This document shows, piece after piece, positions 1 to 7,879 of a stretch of DNA of 13,041 bases. Below the pieces are notes generated by a model. That model had not been told where the DNA came from. It made no database searches and was given only the letters and a program-made list of their open reading frames with translations. A program made the position numbers and the translations under genes. The first letter of the stretch is position 1; each line of letters begins with the position of its first letter. Origin of the DNA: an uncultured Clostridia bacterium (GTDB taxonomy: Bacteria > Bacillota > Clostridia > Oscillospirales > Ruminococcaceae); assembly GCA_937893735.1 (NCBI GenBank), contig CALBGD010000168.1, positions 1 to 13,041 on the forward strand, given 5' to 3'.

Positions 1-1478
1 CGCGCCTCCTGCTTCCAGAGAATTCCTATCTCCTCCAGCGTGGTTTTCAGCGTGACGGTCTGGCTGTTCGGGAACTGGAAGTCCCGGAAGATTCCCGCGT
101 CCCCGCCGTACAGCATGGTGTCGAGCTCCCGCTCGGCGGAATAGGCGACTGTCGCCATCTTCATCTTGACCGGCTTGTCCGGGTAGCTGCCGCTCTCGCG
201 GCTCTGGGGGAGCTGGAATATCTGCATTCTGCCGCCCTGATTCTTGTCGATGACAAGGTCGAGAAGCTGCTTGTCCGGCGTGATGTAGATAACATCGAAC
301 CCGCACCGGGACATGAAATTGAGAAAATACAGCTCCGACTGGGATATCGCGCCGTAGTACAGTATCACCGGGATATCCTCGTACTGCACCGCGTACTTCC
401 GCGCCTGGGTGCAGCGGTACAGCCATGAGATAAGCTTGCTGCCGTAGTTGAACGTCACCGTCTGGTTGCCGGTGTACAGCTCGTTCAGGAGCTTGCGCAG
501 CTCCGTCTGCGCGAGAGCCGTGCGCACCGGGTCGCCGTTGAGCTTTATCCTCAGCGCGAGGTCGTCTATCATGTCGGAGGTGCTGTTTCTCGTCACGCTG
601 CCGAGGAGCTTTATCTCGTCAGCCGTGGGATTCGCAAGCGGCTTCTCAATGAAGATGAGCTGCTTTTTGCTCCCCGCGAAGCCCTCCTTGAATTTCAGCA
701 GCATATTGCTGTAAACCGCCTCGTCGTCGTAGCCGATGAGCGCCGCGCAGTAAACCGGGATAACTCCGTCCTCGGTGAACACGCCGCCGCTCTTCACCAC
801 GCGGGTGCGGCGGTCTACCATGAAATCCTCGAATATCCCCGCCGCCGTGGTGCTCAGCCGCTGTACCTTTCCCTCCACCTGCTCCGCGGAAGCGCGCATT
901 GCGGACATCTCCGCCGCCTTTGAAAGGTCGATGTGCGCGAAATCTATCTGCACCATCTCGTTTTTAGCGCCGCCTACCGTCTGCACCGCGTCCGCGTGCG
1001 GGAACTTCTCAAAATCCTTGTCCATGCCGTAGGAAACGTATATTATCTTCACCCCGGCAAGGCTCATCATGTAGAGGAAAAACAGCTCCCGGAGCGTTCC
1101 CGCGCCGATGTACACAAGGCTCTCCGGTCTTATGGAGAGGTACTTTATCAGCCAGCAGAGGATAACGTAATATGTGTTCCTGCCGTTTGCGCCGCAGAGG
1201 GACACCGCCTCCATCAGCGCCGGGGTCAGCACGTCCGCGCTGTACGGCAGCCGCTGGGAGGATATCCAGCTTTTAAGCCCCGCCCCCACCGACTGTGCGT
1301 CCTTTATATCGGCGGCGGCGTAATCTGCGGCGGCGGTTATCTCCGTGGTGGAAGCCATAGGTATCTTCCCCTCGAAAAAAAGCCCGCTCTTTTTCGCCGC
1401 AGCGAAGCTCTCTATCAGCATATTCCTGAAAACATCGGCGTTGTCGTAGCCGATATATCGTGTAAAGTTCTGAGCCAT
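1..1478 (-). CDS. yceG: YceG-like Ter-operon protein, 3' end cut off by window
   Basis: The visible part is 492 codons from an ATG at 1478, preceded by a GAGAGGG ribosome site, and it stays open to the left edge, so the C-terminus is missing. It resembles the YceG family of Bacillus-type ter (yce) operons, described in comparative genomics as a putative component of a biosynthetic module; its biochemical activity is not known to me. No signal peptide or membrane span is evident, so it is probably cytoplasmic. The protein contains two related halves. Residues 9-47 (IGYDNADVFRNML...) match residues 248 onward (IGYDDEAVYSNML...), and the block at 123-150 (YIGAG...ELFFLYMMS) matches 374-400 (YYGAI...ELYFLNFMS). 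The start lies 13 bases after the stop of the upstream TerD-fusion gene, so it is the last visible member of the ter operon. In B. subtilis the next gene is telA-like yceH, which may lie just outside. The family call is from recalled similarity; the duplication is seen directly. Confidence 0.78.
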   Translation of the reverse strand, partial: MAQNFTRYIGYDNADVFRNMLIESFAAAKKSGLFFEGKIPMASTTEITAAADYAAADIKDAQSVGAGLKSWISSQRLPYSADVLTPALMEAVSLCGANGRNTYYVILCWLIKYLSIRPESLVYIGAGTLRELFFLYMMSLAGVKIIYVSYGMDKDFEKFPHADAVQTVGGAKNEMVQIDFAHIDLSKAAEMSAMRASAEQVEGKVQRLSTTAAGIFEDFMVDRRTRVVKSGGVFTEDGVIPVYCAALIGYDDEAVYSNMLLKFKEGFAGSKKQLIFIEKPLANPTADEIKLLGSVTRNSTSDMIDDLALRIKLNGDPVRTALAQTELRKLLNELYTGNQTVTFNYGSKLISWLYRCTQARKYAVQYEDIPVILYYGAISQSELYFLNFMSRCGFDVIYITPDKQLLDLVIDKNQGGRMQIFQLPQSRESGSYPDKPVKMKMATVAYSAERELDTMLYGGDAGIFRDFQFPNSQTVTLKTTLEEIGILWKQEA

Positions 1479-1491
1479 TCTATCCCTCTCG

Positions 1492-2775
1492 TCAGCCGCT
1501 TACCTCTATGCCGTAGCGGTTGCACAGCTTCACAAGGCCGTCGCGGTATCCCGCGCCGACCGCCGAGATACGCCACTCGCCCTTGTATATGTAGAATTCC
1601 GCGGCGACCACCGTGACCTCCCCGGAAAGCCCGTCCATGTCGAACTGAACGCGCTCCTTTCCGCCTGCGTAGAGCGAAAACCTCGGCTCCGCCACCAGCG
1701 AGAAATTCTTCGTGGAGTTCCCGGAGTACACCGAGTACGCCACGGTTATGCGCTTCACGTTGTCGTCCACCTTGGTGAAGTCCACGCTGACCCGCCCGTC
1801 GTCCGGGTGGTAGCGCACCGCGCCGTCCGGGGACTGCTCGTTTCCGAAGAACACCAGACCGCCGTCCCCGAAGGACTGCTCCTTTTCATTCAGCATGAAA
1901 ACGTAGGGGTCGATGTCGAGCCCGCCGAGCTTCCGCCCGGTGAGGAACATCTCGCAGGAGCGCCCCACATACTGCGCCAGCGGAACGCGCTGTCCCCTTG
2001 TCAGCCGCAGCACCGGAGCGTTTTCCGGCAGCGGAGCCGCTCCCACATCGGTGATAACGTCCGTGGAGGGCTTCGGCGCGGGAGCCGTGATACTCTCCGG
2101 CGGCTGGTTCAGCGTAAGCGTAACATTGCTCTGCCCGGCGGGAGCGCCGCTCCTGTCCACCGGCTGAGCCGTGAATATCACGCGGTCTTTCACCGCCGGG
2201 GCGTTCACCGAGAATCTGCCGCAGAGGTATATCCTCCTGCGGAGCTTTGATTCCACGAGAATTTCCGTGTACACCAGCGCCGGAGAGCCGGAGCCGGTGA
2301 CGGTGAGCGTTACCTCGCTCTTCCCCGCCGGAATATTCTCCGGGGAGAAGCGTATCCCCGCCGCATTGCAGACAAGCCGCGCCGCCGCCGGAATATCCAC
2401 GGTCATGCGGAATGTGTTTTCACCGTCCGCCGAGAGCTCCCCGAGCTGTAACGTCCTCGGAATTTCCGAGATACCGTCCTCGCCGCCGAAGCCCCGCACG
2501 GAGCCTAAAACCTCGATATCCGCCGCCCGCACCGGGCAGAGCGCTTCTATCGCGGTCTCGGAGAGATCGCCCTCTGTTATCTCCACGCGCAGCCCCTCGA
2601 GCGCCACTCCCGGCGAGGTCACGGTGATAACGCTGCCGTGCTTCGCCCAGACGGTGGTGTTGTTCCCCCGGAGGGTCATGGGTCTGCTTATTACAACGGG
2701 TCCCTCGAACTCCCCGGGAGGGAGCGCGGCAGTGCCGCCTTCGGGCATCCCCGCGATTATTTCACTCAGGTTCAA
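1492..2775 (-). CDS. TerD-domain fusion protein with beta-rich N-terminal extension
   Basis: A 427-residue protein. Residues 255-427 form a TerD-like domain: RGQRVPL at 260-266, LDIDPYVFML at 286-295, and the family's closing block GEWRISAVGAGYRDGL at 399-414. Residues 1-65 contain LPPGEFEGPVVISRPMTLRG, a pattern typical of the first rungs of a right-handed parallel beta-helix (pectin-lyase-like). Residues 105-225 are beta-rich and unassigned, followed by a Pro/Ala-rich linker (224-252). The TerD domain is degenerate: where normal TerD proteins carry GDNxTGxGDGDDE, this one has only HPDDGR (323-328), so calcium binding by that loop is doubtful. No signal peptide is seen, so it probably acts in the cytoplasm. 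The start is TTG at 2775, chosen because AAAGGGGG lies 11 bases upstream; an in-frame ATG at 2748 has a poorly spaced site. It lies 36 bases after canonical terD and 13 before the yceG-like gene. The TerD assignment is firm, but the N-terminal fold is inference. Confidence 0.87.
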   Translation of the reverse strand: MNLSEIIAGMPEGGTAALPPGEFEGPVVISRPMTLRGNNTTVWAKHGSVITVTSPGVALEGLRVEITEGDLSETAIEALCPVRAADIEVLGSVRGFGGEDGISEIPRTLQLGELSADGENTFRMTVDIPAAARLVCNAAGIRFSPENIPAGKSEVTLTVTGSGSPALVYTEILVESKLRRRIYLCGRFSVNAPAVKDRVIFTAQPVDRSGAPAGQSNVTLTLNQPPESITAPAPKPSTDVITDVGAAPLPENAPVLRLTRGQRVPLAQYVGRSCEMFLTGRKLGGLDIDPYVFMLNEKEQSFGDGGLVFFGNEQSPDGAVRYHPDDGRVSVDFTKVDDNVKRITVAYSVYSGNSTKNFSLVAEPRFSLYAGGKERVQFDMDGLSGEVTVVAAEFYIYKGEWRISAVGAGYRDGLVKLCNRYGIEVSG

Positions 2776-2811
2776 AGACTACTGCGCCCCCTTTCCGGAA
2801 AGAATTATCGC

Positions 2812-3396
2812 TTATACGCTAACGCCGTAAGCGCGGCACAGCGCTTCCAGTCCGCCCTGATAGCCTGCGGCTACCGCGTTGAACTTCCAGTCGCCGTTGT
2901 AGCGGTATATCTCGCATACAACAAGCGCGGTCTCGATGGAGAACTCCTCCATCAGGTCGAAGTGGATCACTTCCTCGCCGTTAACGTCGTCCGGGCTGTC
3001 TATCTTGACAACTCTTACATAAGCGTTGGAGACCTGACCGAAGTTCTGGTTTCTCTGCTGTGCGTCGAAGATGGTTACTGCCACCGCTATCTTGTCTATC
3101 TCCGGGGGAATCTTGGTGAAGTCGATGATTATAGCCTCGTCGTCGCCGTCGCCCTCGCCGGTGCGGTTGTCGCCGGTGTGCACTACCGCGCCGTTTCTGC
3201 CGTTGAGGTTGTTGTAGAAGATGAAGTCCTCGTCACGGAGAACCTTTCCGTTTGCGCCCAGCATGAATACGCTTGCGTCAAGGTCGAAGTCGTTGCCGCC
3301 GTCGTACTTGTTGATGTCCCAGCCGAGTCCTATTCTTGCCAGAGTTACCGTCTTGTCCAGACTTACGCGCTGACCCTTAGAAAGATTTACTGCCAT
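2812..3396 (-). CDS. terD: TerD-family calcium-binding stress protein
   Basis: A 194-residue full-length TerD/YceD-type protein. The signature elements are all present: VNLSKGQRVSLDK near the N-terminus, GLGWD (23-27), FDLDASVFML (37-46), the acidic loop GDNRTGEGDGDDE (75-87), and a closing block (NGDWKFNAVAAGYQGGL). In the family, the acidic residues bind Ca2+, and the proteins are associated with resistance to tellurite and to other metal, phage or envelope stresses; the exact molecular action is unsettled. It is soluble and cytoplasmic, with no signal peptide. The ATG at 3396 has an excellent AGGAGG site eight bases upstream. The gene lies 127 bases after the Ca2+-ATPase gene. That gap contains two hairpins, so terD may be expressed at a different level from the genes before it. 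It is followed after 36 bases by the TerD-fusion gene. Confidence 0.95.
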   Translation of the reverse strand: MAVNLSKGQRVSLDKTVTLARIGLGWDINKYDGGNDFDLDASVFMLGANGKVLRDEDFIFYNNLNGRNGAVVHTGDNRTGEGDGDDEAIIIDFTKIPPEIDKIAVAVTIFDAQQRNQNFGQVSNAYVRVVKIDSPDDVNGEEVIHFDLMEEFSIETALVVCEIYRYNGDWKFNAVAAGYQGGLEALCRAYGVSV

Positions 3397-3433
3397 TTTG
3401 ATTTCCTCCTTGAATTTCAGAATTTCAATGTAC

Positions 3434-3447
3434 CCCGCTTTTGCGGG
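3434..3447 (-). other. Small hairpin in terD leader
   Basis: CCCGC-AAAA-GCGGG on the minus strand, a 5-bp stem with a 4-base loop. It is followed not by a U-run but by a tandem 8-base repeat (3412-3427, two copies of TGAAATTC on the minus strand) and then the terD ribosome site. It may stabilise the terD mRNA end; it does not look like a terminator. Confidence 0.4.
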
Positions 3448-3486
3448 AGTGAATATTCAGCCGCGCGGAATGCGCCGCCGTGTTAT

Positions 3487-3511
3487 CTCCGGCGCCGATC
3501 GAGCGCCGGAG
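3487..3511 (-). other. Strong hairpin just after the Ca2+-ATPase stop
   Basis: Minus-strand CTCCGGCGC, loop TCGATCG, GCGCCGGAG: a perfect 9-bp GC-rich stem beginning 12 bases after the ATPase stop codon. The following bases are ATAACACGG, with no uridine tract, so it is not a classic intrinsic terminator. It could be a partial terminator, a barrier to 3' exonucleases or an mRNA processing site that separates ATPase from terD expression. No convincing promoter is visible between it and terD. Confidence 0.55.
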
Positions 3512-3523
3512 CCGCAGGTTAGT

Positions 3524-6274
3524 TTACTTGCCGGCAACCGCCTTTGCGATCGCCTTTCTGATGAGATCTACCGGGATAATGGATATCGCCATCACCAGAA
3601 CCAGCAGCCACTCAGTGCCGCTCAGTCCGTGGCAGCCGAGGATCTCGCCCACAGCCGGAACCGCAAGACCGATATAGGTCAGGGCTATCTGTACAGCGGC
3701 GATTATTCCGAACACCGTAAGGAATCCCTTGTTCTTCGAAAGGTTGTCGAAAAGGTTCAGCTTCTCGGTTCTTGCGTTGAAGCCGTTGAATACCGCGATG
3801 AAAATGAAGAACGCGAAATATGCCGTGGTAAGGTAGATATGCGCGTCGCCCACGATGGAGCCCGATCTAAGCCAGCCCCATGATTCAAGCATTGCAGCGC
3901 CGTTTGCGTCAGTTATCTTCTCACCGAGAAGCAGCATAGTGATGGAGAGAATGAACGTCCAGCCAGCGCCGACGATTATCTCGCTCATCATGTTCCTGCT
4001 GATGATGTGCTCTGTTCTCTTCTTGGGCTTCTCCTTCATGAATCTGGAAAGAGCCGGCTCGCCGCCGAATGCAAGCGCCGCAAGCGTATCCATTACGAGG
4101 TTTACCCACAGGATCTGGATAACGTTCAGCGGAGAAGCAAGGTCGAGCAGCGGGCAGATGAACGATATCAGAACCGCCGCAACGTTTATGGTGAGCTGGA
4201 AGATGATGAACTTCCTGATGGAGTTGAAAATAGTACGTCCGTAAAGGATAGCCTTGTCGATGGAGTTGAAGTTGTCGTCCAGTATTACAATGTCGGAGGC
4301 TTCCTTTGCGACCTCCGTGCCGCCGCCCATTGCGAAGCCGACGTCCGCCTTCTTCAGCGCCGGGGAGTCGTTTACGCCGTCGCCGGTCATGCCAGCAACG
4401 AGGTCAAGCTCCTGCGCAAGGCGCACAAGACGGCTCTTGTCGGAGGGCAGCGCTCTTGCGATAACGCGGATATTCGGGAGCTTCTGCTTTATCTCCTCGT
4501 CGGAGAGCTGCGCCAGCTCGTCGGAGGTCAGCACGATGTCGCTTTCCTTTTCGAGAAGCCCTGCGTCCTTTGCGATGGCAACCGCGGTCTCGCGGCGGTC
4601 GCCGGTTATCATGACTACCTGTACGCCGGCGCCCTTTACCTCGCTGATAGCGGTGACGGATTCCGGACGTACCTCGTCGCGGATCCCCACAGCGCCTACG
4701 AGGGTCCAGTTGTTGCCCTCCGGCAGAGCCTCCTCGCCGAGGGCGTCGTCGCTGGTAGCGATGGCAAGCACGCGGATAGCGCGGCCTGCAAGCTCGTCTA
4801 TCTTCGCGTTGAGCTTGTGCATATCAAACGGCTGCTTTTCGCCGTTCTGGCCGTAGTATGTGGAGCAGCGCTGGAGTATCTTCTCCGGCGCGCCCTTGAT
4901 GAGCGTTATCTTCTTCGCGCCGTCTATCTGGGTCGCGGAATACTTGTTCGTGGAATTGAACGGGATATTGCCAACGGTGGTGATACCGTCCTGCTTTTCG
5001 CCGTCAATGTCGAAGCCGAGAATAGCGCGCTCGGTGGCGTTGCCGCCTATTACCCTGCGCTCGCTTCCCTCGCCGCTTACCATAGACAGCGTGTTGTGCT
5101 GAATGGAAAGGGACAGCATATCGTGAAGCCCGCTGCCAAGCTCGTTTATGCCCTTGAATTCCTGAACATCGCCGGTGATGAACGATACAGCCTCCAGCTT
5201 GCCCTTGGTGATGGTGCCCGTCTTATCGGAGAACAGAATGTTCAGGGAACCTGCGGTCTCGATTCCGGCTACCTTTCTTACAAGGACGTTGTCCTTGAGC
5301 ATTTTGCCCATGTTCTGCGCGGAAACTATCGCTATCATCAGCGGAAGTCCCTCCGGGACAGCCATTACGATGATGATCACCGCCAGCATTACCGCATTGA
5401 TGAGCGCCTCAACGAGAGGCAGCCACTGGAATACTCCGTCCACCATGAAGAATGCCGCCGGGTCGAATCCGGTGTCCATGAAGATGGTCTTGAACAGCAT
5501 TGCGACTGCTATCGCGATACCGCCGATATAGCCGAACTTGGATATCCCGTCCGCGAGCTTTCCGAGCTTCACCTTGAGCGGAGTCTCGCGGTCGTCATCG
5601 GTCTGGAGCTCGCTTGCTATCTTGCCGTAAACGGACTTGTCGCCGACTACCGTTACCTGCATCACCGCATTGCCGGAACATACCACTGCTCCGCGGAAAA
5701 CCTTGTGCTCGTTATCGAAATTCGTGTTCTCATCGGTATCCGTCCAGCCCTCGGGAATGGCTTCCTTCTTTGCCTCGCGGCTCTCGCCGTTGAGCACGGA
5801 CTGGTCAACCTTGATATCGCCGTCGATGATGATTCCGTCTGCGGGTATCTTATCGCCGGACTGGAGCAGGATAGCGTCCCCGACAACGATGTCGTTTATA
5901 GCCACCTCGGTAATGTCGCCGTTGCGGTAGACCTTGCACATGATGCGCGAAGCCTCCTCCTGGAGCTTCTGGAACGCGTTCTCATTGTTGTACTCGGATA
6001 TGGTGGAAACCAGCGTTGCCAGCACTATCGCGACAAGGATCCCAAGCGGCTCGTACCACTCGGGGGCGCCGTTCTTGATAACTCCGACAAGACCCAGTAT
6101 CCACAGCAGGACGTTCACGCCGAGCGCCACGAGGAGTATCTTTATCATCGGGTCGCCAAGGTTGCCCTTCAGCTTATCCCAGAAGCTCTCGGAGGCCTGC
6201 TCGGTCATGCTGTTGTCGCCGTATTTCTTCCGGGACTCCTCAGCCTGACTGTCTGTTAAGCCAAAATTCTTCAT
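3524..6274 (-). CDS. P-type Ca2+-transporting ATPase (PMCA-like, type IIB)
   Basis: A 916-residue cation pump of the P-type ATPase family, expected in the cytoplasmic membrane, exporting Ca2+ at the cost of ATP. Visible motifs: cation-ATPase N-terminal segment (about 1-60), actuator motif LNGES (161-165), PEGLP in TM4 (307-311), phosphorylation site DKTGT (Asp350), nucleotide-binding KGAPE (460-464), MITGDR (555-560) and hinge GDGVND (631-636). TM5 reads QLTINVAAV, with Asn but without the Glu of SERCA site I, and TM6 contains WVNLVMD (723-729). This is the one-site pattern of plasma-membrane-type pumps. About ten hydrophobic spans are present, and there is no C-terminal calmodulin-type extension. 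The open frame extends upstream to 6451, but the ATG at 6274 has AGGAG eight bases before it and gives the normal family N-terminus. It lies 26 bases after the kinase gene. Transport of another divalent ion such as Mn2+ cannot be excluded. Confidence 0.95.
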   Translation of the reverse strand: MKNFGLTDSQAEESRKKYGDNSMTEQASESFWDKLKGNLGDPMIKILLVALGVNVLLWILGLVGVIKNGAPEWYEPLGILVAIVLATLVSTISEYNNENAFQKLQEEASRIMCKVYRNGDITEVAINDIVVGDAILLQSGDKIPADGIIIDGDIKVDQSVLNGESREAKKEAIPEGWTDTDENTNFDNEHKVFRGAVVCSGNAVMQVTVVGDKSVYGKIASELQTDDDRETPLKVKLGKLADGISKFGYIGGIAIAVAMLFKTIFMDTGFDPAAFFMVDGVFQWLPLVEALINAVMLAVIIIVMAVPEGLPLMIAIVSAQNMGKMLKDNVLVRKVAGIETAGSLNILFSDKTGTITKGKLEAVSFITGDVQEFKGINELGSGLHDMLSLSIQHNTLSMVSGEGSERRVIGGNATERAILGFDIDGEKQDGITTVGNIPFNSTNKYSATQIDGAKKITLIKGAPEKILQRCSTYYGQNGEKQPFDMHKLNAKIDELAGRAIRVLAIATSDDALGEEALPEGNNWTLVGAVGIRDEVRPESVTAISEVKGAGVQVVMITGDRRETAVAIAKDAGLLEKESDIVLTSDELAQLSDEEIKQKLPNIRVIARALPSDKSRLVRLAQELDLVAGMTGDGVNDSPALKKADVGFAMGGGTEVAKEASDIVILDDNFNSIDKAILYGRTIFNSIRKFIIFQLTINVAAVLISFICPLLDLASPLNVIQILWVNLVMDTLAALAFGGEPALSRFMKEKPKKRTEHIISRNMMSEIIVGAGWTFILSITMLLLGEKITDANGAAMLESWGWLRSGSIVGDAHIYLTTAYFAFFIFIAVFNGFNARTEKLNLFDNLSKNKGFLTVFGIIAAVQIALTYIGLAVPAVGEILGCHGLSGTEWLLVLVMAISIIPVDLIRKAIAKAVAGK

Positions 6275-6300
6275 GCTTTTCTCTCCTTTTTCAGCCGGGA

Positions 6301-7779
6301 CTAATGCACCGCGACCTCGCACAGCAGGCCGTTTTCCCGGTCTGTCATGCGGAACACCGCGCCGTCCCTGAGCTCTATCGCCTGCCCTTTCGGGACAAGC
6401 CTTCCGGTCGGGGAGGTCATTCCCTCGATACCGTGGTTGACGAGCAGCCACATTCCGTTATGCCGGCAGATGTAAGCCCGCATATCGGTGCCCGCCTTTT
6501 CATCGTTATGGATATTCGACCAGACGTGCCAGTCGTACAGCGGCATACCATCATAGGCTATGACCTCGCCGCAGTCCCTGTACACGCCGGCTCTGCCCCT
6601 CATTCCGCTCTTGAAGCTGAGCCTGATGACCCGCTCCCTTAAGCGCGTATGGCAGTAGGGGCACACCGGTTCGTTCTCGTCCCTGAGAATGAACCACTTC
6701 TTTTCGCAGCCGGGATTCCCGCACCGCGCCAGCCTGTCCCACGCCCGCAGGAGCTCTCGCTCCCACTCCATTGCGGCGGGACGCTGCGCCGGGGCGTGAA
6801 GCCCGTCCACGAACGCTCTCAGGAACAGCTGCTCCAGCCCCCTCGACAGCGACTGTATCGTCACATCAAGGTCGGGCGGGCGGTTGCTCCTGTCGCCCGG
6901 ATCTTCTATGAACAGCGCCTCGCTGCCCATCGCGAGGAAGTCGTCCTCCTCTGCGGAGCTTGCGCTGTGTATCTTAGGTCCCTTTAACGGGTGCCTGAAA
7001 AAGAGGTATTCGTAAATCAGCACCGGCAGCGCGTGCAGGTCGGTGGTAACGCACGGAAGCCTGCGGCGCGGGTCGCCCGGGTCGTACTCCAGCGTTGCCA
7101 GCACCTCCGGCGCAATATAGCCGGAAGTCCCGCAGACCTCCGGGGGATATTTCCCCGGCACCACCAGCGAGTCGATGTCTATCACCACCGTGCTCCCCGT
7201 CTGCGGGTCTATTAGCACGTTGTTGCAGGACAGGTCGGAGTGCGCCAGCCCCGCCTGATGCATTCGCCGCACGCTCCTTGAAAGGCATATCGCGGCGCCA
7301 AGCATGGTGCGCAGGTCGCCCTTTTCGCCGGGGGAAATGTACTTGCGCATTCTTCCGGTGAACCAGCTGCTTTTCTTGTCCTTTCCCCGGAGATTCAGCC
7401 CGTGCGTCGCCGCGCCCTCCCCGAAAAAGAACTTCTGCGGATAGGTCGGACAGACTATGCCGAATTCCGGACTTTTAACTATCGCGACAGGCCAGCAGAA
7501 GCGGCTGCGGAAGTACTCCGCCGTCTTTTCCGTGTTGCCCAGCGCGCCGCCGTCCTGCTCGGAAAGCGTAGGATTATATATCCCCACGATGGAGCGTATG
7601 CGGTCCTGTATATTCGGATTCCTGCCGTCCGCCGGGTCGTTGAAGAACTGCACGGCGTATTTTCTGTCCGGCGTGAAGTAGGTGTGCTTCATGCCGCCCC
7701 TCGGTGCGTTCGCGTCAAGGACAAAATCTATCGTCCCGCCGTTTTCGAGCACCGCAGTCACTATCTGACCGCTGTTCAT
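6301..7779 (-). CDS. Atypical Ser/Thr protein kinase of the TerY-phosphatase-kinase triad
   Basis: A 492-residue soluble kinase. The Gly-rich region is APRGGMKHTYF (25-35); the catalytic loop is HSDLSCNN (180-187) with Asp182 and Asn187; the metal-binding triplet is DID (201-203) instead of DFG; and an APE motif follows (GYIAPE, 220-225). The position of the usual ATP-binding lysine of VAIK appears as Gln44 in YAVQFF, and the loop lysine of HRDLK is replaced too, so catalysis may be unconventional or weak. After the kinase, C353, C358, C373 and C376 form a zinc ribbon. Residues about 415-490 look like a degenerate FHA domain (YICRHNGMWLLVN, TSPTGRLV, IELRDGAVFRM), which in other proteins reads phosphothreonine. 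It starts at ATG 7779, 100 bases after the phosphatase gene, and ends 26 bases before the Ca2+-ATPase, which is therefore a plausible substrate or output. The triad role comes from family context; the substrate is inference. Confidence 0.9.
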   Translation of the reverse strand: MNSGQIVTAVLENGGTIDFVLDANAPRGGMKHTYFTPDRKYAVQFFNDPADGRNPNIQDRIRSIVGIYNPTLSEQDGGALGNTEKTAEYFRSRFCWPVAIVKSPEFGIVCPTYPQKFFFGEGAATHGLNLRGKDKKSSWFTGRMRKYISPGEKGDLRTMLGAAICLSRSVRRMHQAGLAHSDLSCNNVLIDPQTGSTVVIDIDSLVVPGKYPPEVCGTSGYIAPEVLATLEYDPGDPRRRLPCVTTDLHALPVLIYEYLFFRHPLKGPKIHSASSAEEDDFLAMGSEALFIEDPGDRSNRPPDLDVTIQSLSRGLEQLFLRAFVDGLHAPAQRPAAMEWERELLRAWDRLARCGNPGCEKKWFILRDENEPVCPYCHTRLRERVIRLSFKSGMRGRAGVYRDCGEVIAYDGMPLYDWHVWSNIHNDEKAGTDMRAYICRHNGMWLLVNHGIEGMTSPTGRLVPKGQAIELRDGAVFRMTDRENGLLCEVAVH

Positions 7780-7879
7780 GTTCCGATACCCTTTCGTCTA
7801 TACTAATTGTTATATCTTGTCCGGTTTTGCCGTATCGTGTCAAATTCTGTTACACTATGCGTATTTTCGTGTGCGGATA

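Noticed and set aside
4007..6259. Long open frame on the plus strand opposite the Ca2+-ATPase gene
   Set aside because: It mirrors a clear P-type ATPase on the other strand; the product has no family motifs and such open antisense frames arise from GC-rich codon use. Similar plus-strand frames across the window are rejected likewise.
6275..6451. N-terminal extension of the Ca2+-ATPase
   Set aside because: It overlaps the kinase reading region in another frame, has no ribosome site and is not part of the family's normal N-terminus.
7780..7879. Possible internal promoter before the kinase gene (TTGACA at 7838-7843, TATAAC at 7809-7814)
   Set aside because: The spacing is 23 bases, too long for a sigma-A promoter, and no other -10 box fits 16-18 bases from the TTGACA.
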